From: Planctomycetaceae bacterium UBA4732
GTDB lineage: Bacteria; Planctomycetota; Planctomycetia; Gemmatales; Gemmataceae
NCBI GenBank assembly: GCA_002404095.1
Contig: DHJA01000248.1
Location: forward strand, 12,572-21,311
Reading direction: 5' to 3'
Length of the DNA stretch: 8,740 bases
Shown: piece by piece, positions 1 through 5,011 of the stretch
Position numbering within the stretch: the first letter of the stretch is position 1
Layout: each line of letters begins with the position of its first letter
Notes under the pieces: model-generated
Databases searched by the model: none
Told to the model about the DNA's origin: nothing
Seen by the model: the letters and a program-made list of their open reading frames with translations, nothing else
Made by a program: the position numbers and the translations under genes

Positions 1-40
1 TCGCAGACGAGCGCTCGTCTGCGACTCGCGGCTAAACGGT
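1..40. repeat. Extragenic palindromic element, right part (cut by window edge)
   Basis: Positions 1-24 form a perfect 24-bp palindrome with no loop: the half TCGCAGACGAGC is followed directly by its reverse complement. Positions 26-40 (TCGCGGCTAAACGGT) are identical over 15 bases to positions 4986-5000, the right end of the hairpin between hflX and the PpiD-like gene. I infer that the element continues to the left of the window with the matching end GTTTAGCCGCGA. It lies just after the stop codon of the minus-strand DUF1080 gene, where it could end transcription or protect the mRNA 3' end. There is no T-tract, so a classical intrinsic terminator is not supported. Confidence 0.75.
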
Positions 41-56
41 TTGTTTCACGAGCGCG

Positions 57-1289
57 TTACGGTTTCTTCTCCTCCGTAGTCGTCAAATCCTGGATGCGGA
101 TGTTGCGGAAGTCCAAATCCTCCACGGCCGCCTCGTGACCTTGTAGGCTAATCGCCCCTTTCTCCAGCCGGCAGCCCTTGCGCGGGTTGTCGGCTGTCGG
201 CCGTTCATCGGTCCAGTCCACGGCTTGCACACCATTGACCCAGGTGGCGATATGTCGGCCGCTCGCCACGATGGTCATGCCGAACCATTGGCGGTCCTTC
301 GACAACTCCTTGCGGGCCGGCGCCCGCCGGTAGATGGCACCGGTGCCGTAATCGACGGCCGTATATTTCTCCTTTTTCTCGCCCTTTAGTTCGTGAGTTT
401 TGGGATCGTATTCCTCGATGTTGTATTCCTGTTTTGGCGCAGCAGTGAACTCGTTACGGATCTGGGCCTCGTAGCCGTTCTCGAATTCGGCGGGAATGCA
501 GCGAAAGAAGACGCCGCTGTTGCAGTGATCGCCGTTGCTGATGCAGTCTAACTGCAAGACGAAATCGGCCCATTGGCCTTCGGTCTGAAGGTCGCCGGGG
601 CCGCCTTCGAGGTGGATATTGCCATCCTTTGTGACGTTGAACTTCGATTTCTTGCCGGGAAACTCTTTCCAGCCGGATAGGTCTTTGCCGTTGAACAACA
701 ATTTCGCGTGGAGCGGTATGAGCTTAATGTTTCGGAAGACGACGCCGCTGCCGGAAAGGACGATATTACCGCTCTTGTCGTGCCGCTTATCGTCTGGGAT
801 AAGGCGCGTCGGAACCCCTCTCGGCGCCTGGAGAGTGGCGCCGAGGGGACGATAGACTTTCCCCTGCGCGTAGCCGCCCTTGACCTCCACTTCGGCGCGC
901 GTCCAGCCGCCGCTCCCGAAATCTTGCAGTTTGACGGTGCGGGCGTCGGCGTCCGCGCCCGGCTCTCCCTCGGCGCCGCAGCCGACCGACACGACCGCTT
1001 TGCTTTGCGGTTTCCTCTGGAAGTCGAACACCAACTCGTAGTCTTTGAACGGGCTAGTCGTCACGAGCAACCCCGGCTTGTCTGTCTGCGGCGCCAACAT
1101 GCCCTCGGCGATGGTCCATTTCGAGTCATTCGGCGAACGCCAGCCAAACGTCGTTTCACCGTCCCACAGCAGAATCCATCCGTCGGCGATCTCTTTAGGC
1201 GTCAGCGTGTTGGGCTTGGGCGGCGCGTCCGCGGCGCGAGCCGACGCGGCCAGGGACAGGACGAGGCAGAGGGAAAGAAGGCGGCGCAT
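57..1289 (-). CDS. Secreted tandem DUF1080 (3-keto-disaccharide hydrolase family) protein
   Basis: A 410-residue exported protein. Residues 1-19 are a signal peptide (MRR, hydrophobic core, ARA before the likely cleavage at A19/A20). Two concanavalin-like units follow. The C-terminal one is a full DUF1080 domain: LFNGKDLSGWKEF (199-210), GYEAQI (272-277), WVNGVQAVDWTDERP (350-364) and the closing block GAISLQGHEAAVEDLDFRNIRI (378-399). The N-terminal unit (about 30-193) repeats the pattern in weaker form: WDGETTFGW (42-50), then GNIVLSGSGVVFRNIKL (174-190) in place of the LQGH block. Known family members act on keto-sugars and polysaccharide breakdown products, and the family is greatly expanded in planctomycetes. 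Substrate is unknown here. The ATG at 1289 follows GAGGAACCACC. The gene stands alone, divergent from the monooxygenase gene. The DUF1080 fold is secure; enzymatic activity is inferred. Confidence 0.9.
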   Translation of the reverse strand: MRRLLSLCLVLSLAASARAADAPPKPNTLTPKEIADGWILLWDGETTFGWRSPNDSKWTIAEGMLAPQTDKPGLLVTTSPFKDYELVFDFQRKPQSKAVVSVGCGAEGEPGADADARTVKLQDFGSGGWTRAEVEVKGGYAQGKVYRPLGATLQAPRGVPTRLIPDDKRHDKSGNIVLSGSGVVFRNIKLIPLHAKLLFNGKDLSGWKEFPGKKSKFNVTKDGNIHLEGGPGDLQTEGQWADFVLQLDCISNGDHCNSGVFFRCIPAEFENGYEAQIRNEFTAAPKQEYNIEEYDPKTHELKGEKKEKYTAVDYGTGAIYRRAPARKELSKDRQWFGMTIVASGRHIATWVNGVQAVDWTDERPTADNPRKGCRLEKGAISLQGHEAAVEDLDFRNIRIQDLTTTEEKKP

Positions 1290-1293
1290 GATC

Positions 1294-1304
1294 GGTGGTT
1301 CCTC
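1294..1304 (-). promoter_or_regulatory. Ribosome binding site of the DUF1080 gene
   Basis: On the minus strand this reads GAGGAACCACC, with the GAGG core 11 bases before the ATG. The same 11-base string precedes hflX. The purine core pairs with the 16S anti-Shine-Dalgarno sequence; the spacing is longer than usual. Confidence 0.55.
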
Positions 1305-1322
1305 AAGAAAGAGCAGCAGAGA

Positions 1323-1346
1323 GAGCGACTCCGCCTATTGTCGCTC
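1323..1346. repeat. Short inverted repeat in the DUF1080 leader
   Basis: GAGCGAC (1323-1329) and GTCGCTC (1340-1346) form a 7-bp stem with a 10-base loop. It lies 34-57 bases upstream of the DUF1080 start codon, so it could be an mRNA hairpin or an operator. No further evidence supports a function. Confidence 0.35.
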
Positions 1347-1406
1347 ATAACCCAAAGGGAACGCAAGGGCTTGAGCGTCGCCGACGAAATACGCCAATTC
1401 CGTGAC

Positions 1407-1435
1407 TTGGACCCATCCGGCCAACTCGCTACATT
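1407..1435 (+). promoter_or_regulatory. Possible promoter of the monooxygenase-hydrolase pair
   Basis: TTGGAC (1407-1412) and TACATT (1430-1435) are separated by 17 bases, the ideal spacing for a housekeeping sigma factor. The match to consensus is only 3/6 and 4/6. It ends 45 bases before the GTG start, in the only gap upstream of the pair. Apart from this and the minus-strand leader, I see nothing else in the 191-bp gap. Confidence 0.25.
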
Positions 1436-1467
1436 GCATAGCATGCGGCGACCCCTTGCGCCAGACC

Positions 1468-1472
1468 GGAGG
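1468..1472 (+). promoter_or_regulatory. Ribosome binding site of the LLM monooxygenase gene
   Basis: GGAGG, 8 bases before the GTG at 1481. This strong site supports the choice of the GTG start, whose product begins directly with the family's N-terminal strand. Confidence 0.7.
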
Positions 1473-1480
1473 ACCGGCCC

Positions 1481-2653
1481 GTGCAGTACTATTTCTTCCA
1501 TCTGATGTCGTGGCCGTACCTGCCGCCCGACTTCGATTCCGTCTACGATTCCGCCTGGGTCTGGCTGCCCAATTCGCTTTATGATCCAATAAAGGGGGCC
1601 GATCTCTACAATGACTACATCGACACCCTCGCCTACGCCGACGAACTAGGTTTCGACGGCGTTTGCGTCAACGAACACCATCAGAACGCCTACGGCCTCA
1701 TGCCGTCGCCCAATCTCATCGCCGCCGCTCTCACGCAGCGCACCAAACGCTGTAAACTCGTCGTCATCGGCAATGCGCTGCCCCTTTACAATCCACCGTT
1801 GCGCGTGGCCGAGGAGTTCGCCATGCTCGACGTGATGAGCCGCGGCCGGCTCGTCGCCGGCATGGTCATCGGCGGCGGCCCCGAATACTACACTTACCAG
1901 ATCAACCCGACCCATGCCCGTGAGCGCTTCCGCGAAGCCCTCGATCTCATCGTCAAAGCGTGGACGACGCCGGGGCCGTTTCTGTGGAACTCGAAGCATT
2001 ACTTCTTCCGTTACGTCAATCCGTGGCCGCGACCGCTGCAACAGCCGCATCCGCCCATATGGATTCCCGGCGCCGGCAGCCTGGAAACCATCGAATTCGT
2101 CGCCCAACGGCGCTATTCCTACATGGGCATTCCGTATTTTCATATTAACGTCTTTCAGCGCGTCTTTGACCTGTTCCGCGAAGCGTGTGAGAAGGCCGGC
2201 TACACGGCCGCCCCGGAACAAATGGGCTGGGGCGTACCGATCTACGTCGCCGAGACCGACGCCCAGGCGCGTAAAGAGTTTGAGCCGCATTTCCGCTATT
2301 TCATCAAGAATTTACTCAAGAACATCATGCTGGCGCCGCCCGGCTATACGTCCGCGCGCTCCGCTCTGGCCATCATGAAAAACCGCGGTACGTTCCTCGC
2401 GGAAAAGGAAAGCTGGGATGACATCGAGGAAGGCGTCTACGCCATCGTCGGCAGCCCGGAGACGGTGAGGCAAAAGATCGACTACTACCGCAAAAAACTC
2501 GGCGTCGGCGTCGTCCTCACCGGCTGCCAGACGGGTACCCTGACCCACGAATTGGCTCGTAAAAGTATGGAATTACTAGCTCGCGAGGTATTGCCGCATG
2601 TTCGAGACGTTGAAAAAACTGAAGTACGGCGCGCGGGTACTCCTGTCGCGTAA
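1481..2653 (+). CDS. LLM class flavin-dependent oxidoreductase (luciferase-like monooxygenase)
   Basis: A 390-residue cytosolic protein of the bacterial luciferase-like superfamily, a TIM barrel that uses reduced FMN or F420 to oxidise organic substrates with O2. Visible family blocks: FDGVCVNEHH (58-67, with the EHH typical of this superfamily), NALPLYNPPLRVAEEFAMLDVMSRGRL (98-124), a glycine-rich GMVIGGGPEYY (127-137), HPPIWIPGAGS (190-200) and the C-terminal IVGSPETVRQKI (322-333). Length is normal for the family. It starts with GTG behind GGAGG. Its last 18 codons overlap the start of the alpha/beta hydrolase gene in another frame, implying coupled translation and a joint function such as oxidation followed by hydrolysis of the product. 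No flavin reductase gene is in the window, so reduced flavin must come from elsewhere. The superfamily is certain; substrate and cofactor cannot be read from the sequence. Confidence 0.92.
   Translation: MQYYFFHLMSWPYLPPDFDSVYDSAWVWLPNSLYDPIKGADLYNDYIDTLAYADELGFDGVCVNEHHQNAYGLMPSPNLIAAALTQRTKRCKLVVIGNALPLYNPPLRVAEEFAMLDVMSRGRLVAGMVIGGGPEYYTYQINPTHARERFREALDLIVKAWTTPGPFLWNSKHYFFRYVNPWPRPLQQPHPPIWIPGAGSLETIEFVAQRRYSYMGIPYFHINVFQRVFDLFREACEKAGYTAAPEQMGWGVPIYVAETDAQARKEFEPHFRYFIKNLLKNIMLAPPGYTSARSALAIMKNRGTFLAEKESWDDIEEGVYAIVGSPETVRQKIDYYRKKLGVGVVLTGCQTGTLTHELARKSMELLAREVLPHVRDVEKTEVRRAGTPVA
2585..2588 (+). promoter_or_regulatory. Ribosome binding site inside the upstream gene
   Basis: GAGG, 9 bases before the ATG at 2598. 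It lies within the 3' end of the monooxygenase coding sequence and decides for the overlapping start of the hydrolase. Confidence 0.5.
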
Positions 2654-3434
2654 GGGCGGCGATGCGGAAACCATCGACGTGCGCGGCCGATCCACCGTCA
2701 TCATGCACGGAGGCGACGGCCCCGCTTTCGTCTACCTTCACAGTACGCTCGGCGAGGCGTTCCGCTGGTTTCCGTTCTACCAGACGTGGTCGAAGCAGTT
2801 CACCGTATATGTGCCGACGCACCCCGGCTTCGGCAAAAGCGGCGGCTTTGACCAGATCGACACGATTGAGGACATGGCCTTCCACTACGTCGAGCTGTTC
2901 GACGCCCTCGGCCTCGGCGAGATCATTTTGGGCGGCGTGAGTCTCGGCGGCTGGATCGCGGCCGAGTTCGCGGTGCGCTGGCCGGAGCGCGTCAAAAAAC
3001 TTTGGCTCTCCGCGGCGCCGGGCTTGTGGGTGGATGACGAGCCATTGCCCGACCTCTTCCGCGAGATGACGGATAGAGATAAGGTGCGAAAACGGCTGTT
3101 CCACGACCCAAACGGCTACATGGCCAAGCTGGTGATCGCCGACGACGCCAACGAGGAGCAAATGCTGTCCGCGTACCAATCGATGGCCGTATTGGCCCGC
3201 TTGATGTGGGAGCGGCCCTACGACCCCAAGCTGGCGGAACGGCTGCACCGCGTTCAGTGTCCGACGCTGTTGCTGTGGGGCGCGCACGACCGGCTGGTGC
3301 CGCCGGCTTACGGCGAGGCGTATCGTAAGTATCTGCCGCAGGCGGAACTGAAGCTGATTCCCGATTGCGGCCATATGGCGATGTTCGAGAAAGAAGCGGA
3401 GTTTGTGGATGCGGTGACGAGGTTTTGCCGCTAA
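2598..3434 (+). CDS. Alpha/beta hydrolase fold protein
   Basis: A 278-residue alpha/beta hydrolase without signal peptide. The nucleophile elbow is GGVSLGG (112-118) with Ser115; the acid is Asp231 in WGAHDRLVP (227-235); the histidine is His259 in DCGHMAMFE (256-264). A complete catalytic triad is thus present. The usual HGxG oxyanion motif appears as LHSTLGEAFRW (47-57). A helical cap lies around 140-210. Activity on esters, lactones or enol-type C-C bonds is possible; the sequence does not decide. The ATG at 2598 overlaps the monooxygenase gene by 56 bp in the +1 frame, which points to one operon and a paired role, for example cleaving an ester or lactone made by the monooxygenase. The fold is certain; the joint role is inferred. 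Confidence 0.92.
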   Translation: MFETLKKLKYGARVLLSRKGGDAETIDVRGRSTVIMHGGDGPAFVYLHSTLGEAFRWFPFYQTWSKQFTVYVPTHPGFGKSGGFDQIDTIEDMAFHYVELFDALGLGEIILGGVSLGGWIAAEFAVRWPERVKKLWLSAAPGLWVDDEPLPDLFREMTDRDKVRKRLFHDPNGYMAKLVIADDANEEQMLSAYQSMAVLARLMWERPYDPKLAERLHRVQCPTLLLWGAHDRLVPPAYGEAYRKYLPQAELKLIPDCGHMAMFEKEAEFVDAVTRFCR

Positions 3435-3468
3435 GTGTCCGTCCCGGAAGGCCGGCGCAACGACCGCG

Positions 3469-3545
3469 AGCCCGTAGCGCCAAGCAAGGACGAGCGGCAG
3501 GAATGCTGCGGTTGGCACGCTCGCCCTTGCTTGGCGCTGCGGGCT
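3469..3545. repeat. Long inverted repeat between the hydrolase gene and hflX
   Basis: Arms 3469-3496 and 3518-3545 (28 bp each) pair with one G-T wobble and one A-C mismatch around a 21-base loop. The core of the left arm reads GCGCCAAGCAAGGACGAGCG. The loop holds a further 4-bp stem (GCAG 3497-3500, CTGC 3506-3509). It lies 34 bp after the hydrolase stop and ends 7 bp before a TTGACA hexamer upstream of hflX, so it may separate two transcription units. There is no T-tract. It resembles a repetitive extragenic palindrome more than a terminator. Confidence 0.8.
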
Positions 3546-3552
3546 GGTGATT

Positions 3553-3580
3553 TTGACACGGCGCGCCTAGAATCAATTAT
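3553..3580 (+). promoter_or_regulatory. Possible hflX promoter
   Basis: A perfect TTGACA (3553-3558) is followed by two alternatives for the -10 box: TAGAAT (3568-3573, 5/6 match but only 9 bases away) and AATTAT (3575-3580, 4/6 match at 16 bases). The second would place the transcription start almost on the ribosome binding site. The -35 match is good; the pairing is uncertain. Confidence 0.35.
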
Positions 3581-3585
3581 CCCCC

Positions 3586-3593
3586 AAAGGAGG
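3586..3593 (+). promoter_or_regulatory. Ribosome binding site of hflX
   Basis: AAAGGAGG is a full match to the anti-Shine-Dalgarno complement but lies 13 bases before the GTG at 3607. No better start codon stands nearer, so the GTG is kept in spite of the long spacer. The core continues as GAGGAACCACC, as before the DUF1080 gene. Confidence 0.65.
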
Positions 3594-3606
3594 AACCACC
3601 CCCATC

Positions 3607-4911
3607 GTGACTCTCGACAATACCCGCGATAAACTGACGGTCCATCTCGAACGCGCCTTTCTCGTCAGCGTGGCTCTGCCCGAACGTCCGTGGTTCGGCG
3701 ACGACCCTCTCGAAGAACTACGCGGCCTGGCGACCTCCGCCGGCGCCATCGTCGTCGGCGGCCTTTGCCAACGGCGCCTCAAAATCAACCCCGCCAGCTA
3801 CATCGGCAAGGGTAAGCTGGCCGAACTCCAAGAGCAGGTCCAGGCCGTTGACGCCGACGTGATCCTCTTCGACAACGACCTGTCGCCGCCGCAAATCCGC
3901 AACCTGGAAAAAGCGACGCAGCTCAAAGTCCTCGACCGAAGCGAGTTGATCCTCGATATTTTCGCCACGCGCGCCCGCACGGCGGAAGCACGCCTTCAGG
4001 TCGAGTTGGCGCAGCTCGAATACGCTTTGCCGCGCTTGCGGCAGATGTGGAGCCACCTCGGGCGCATCAGCGGCGGCATCGGCACGCGCGGCCCTGGCGA
4101 GACGCAGCTCGAAGAAGATCGCCGGCTCGTCGATCATCGCATCCGCGATCTCAAACATCGGCTGCATGAAGTGCAATCGCGCAAGGAACGCGAGGTCGCC
4201 AGCCGCCGCGAGGAACACACCGTCTCGCTCGTCGGCTACACCAACGCGGGAAAGAGTACGCTGATGAACGCCCTGACCGGCGCCGGCGTTTACGTCGAGA
4301 ACAAGCTGTTTTCGACGCTCGACACGCGCACGCGCCAATGGCATGTCAAAGACTGGGGCCGCGTTTTGCTCAGCGACACGGTCGGCTTCATCCGCGAGCT
4401 GCCTCACCATCTTATCGCCTCCTTCAAGGCGACATTGACGGAGGCCCGCCAAGCCCGGCTGCTGTTGCACGTTGTCGATGCGAGCAATCCGTTCGCCGAA
4501 GAGCAGGTTAAGGCCGTCAACAAGGTGCTGGACGAATTGGGTTGCGGCGACAAGCCGACGCTGCTGGTGCTGAACAAAGTGGACCGCGTGGCCGATCCGT
4601 CTTACCTACAGGTATTGCAGAGCCATCATCCGCGCGCGGTGGCTGTGAGCGCCACGACGCGACAAGGATTGGACGATCTGCAAGACGGCGTGATCGAAAT
4701 GCTCGGCGCCGACTTCGCCGACGCCGCCATTGAGACCAACGCGGGCAATGGCAAGATATTGTCGTATCTGTCGGCCCACGCGGAGATTTACTTGCAAGAA
4801 TACGATGGCGATCGTGTGCGCATCCGCTGCCATCTGCCCAGGCGTTTACTCCACCATATTCAGGGGCCGGACGTGGAAGTGCGGTTTCTGGACGGAAACG
4901 GCGCGGTTTAG
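3607..4911 (+). CDS. hflX: GTPase HflX
   Basis: A 434-residue ribosome-associated GTPase of the Obg-HflX superfamily, known to bind the 50S subunit and split stalled or idle ribosomes. The N-terminal HflX domain spans about 15-150, with NPASYIGKGKLAEL (61-74) and DNDLSPPQIRNLE (89-101). The glycine-rich linker GGIGTRGPGETQLE (156-169) and a helical hairpin (170-205) follow. GTPase motifs: G1 GYTNAGKST (210-218), switch I around FSTLDTRTR (235-243), G3 DTVGF (257-261), G4 NKVD (323-326) and G5 SAT (348-350). A short C-terminal domain (about 380-430) closes the protein. All nucleotide-binding residues are intact and the length is normal. It starts with GTG, stands alone, and converges on the PpiD-like gene. 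Identification is secure. Confidence 0.96.
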   Translation: MTLDNTRDKLTVHLERAFLVSVALPERPWFGDDPLEELRGLATSAGAIVVGGLCQRRLKINPASYIGKGKLAELQEQVQAVDADVILFDNDLSPPQIRNLEKATQLKVLDRSELILDIFATRARTAEARLQVELAQLEYALPRLRQMWSHLGRISGGIGTRGPGETQLEEDRRLVDHRIRDLKHRLHEVQSRKEREVASRREEHTVSLVGYTNAGKSTLMNALTGAGVYVENKLFSTLDTRTRQWHVKDWGRVLLSDTVGFIRELPHHLIASFKATLTEARQARLLLHVVDASNPFAEEQVKAVNKVLDELGCGDKPTLLVLNKVDRVADPSYLQVLQSHHPRAVAVSATTRQGLDDLQDGVIEMLGADFADAAIETNAGNGKILSYLSAHAEIYLQEYDGDRVRIRCHLPRRLLHHIQGPDVEVRFLDGNGAV

Positions 4912-4923
4912 CGCCAGCGTATT

Positions 4924-4997
4924 GTTTAGCCGCGACCCGAAGGGGAGCGCGTGACCCGCGTTACGGTCACGCGCTCCCCTTCGGGTCGCGGCTAAAC
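4924..4997. repeat. Perfect 33-bp-arm inverted repeat between convergent genes
   Basis: Left arm 4924-4956 and right arm 4965-4997 are exact reverse complements, with an 8-base loop (CGCGTTAC). The outer 12 bases of the left arm are GTTTAGCCGCGA; the core continues as CCCGAAGGGGAGCGCGTGACC at 4936-4956. It starts 12 bp after the hflX stop and ends 14 bp before the stop of the opposing gene, so it fits a two-way transcription end or mRNA 3' protection element. It has no T-tract on either side. Its right end recurs at 26-40. A perfect match over 33 bp implies recent origin or active conservation of the arms. Confidence 0.9.
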
Positions 4998-5011
4998 GGT
5001 GCGCCGCGGCA

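Noticed and set aside
708..1505. Plus-strand open frame of 265 codons opposite the DUF1080 gene
   Set aside because: It is Arg-rich, has no motif, and is antisense to a protein with a clear signal peptide and DUF1080 blocks.
1646..2290. Minus-strand open frame of 214 codons inside the monooxygenase gene
   Set aside because: Antisense shadow of a conserved LLM coding sequence with no family motif of its own.
2517..3518. Minus-strand open frame of 333 codons opposite the hydrolase gene
   Set aside because: It lies antisense to a complete alpha/beta hydrolase with a catalytic triad, has no recognisable domain, and is the type of antisense frame that GC-rich codon bias creates.
3718..4470. Minus-strand open frame of 250 codons inside hflX
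   Set aside because: It is antisense to conserved HflX GTPase motifs; the composition is an Ala/Arg-rich mirror of the real gene.
4924..4997. Classical rho-independent terminator for hflX
   Set aside because: The stem is far longer than typical and no T-tract follows on either strand, so I list it as a palindromic repeat with possible end-forming function.
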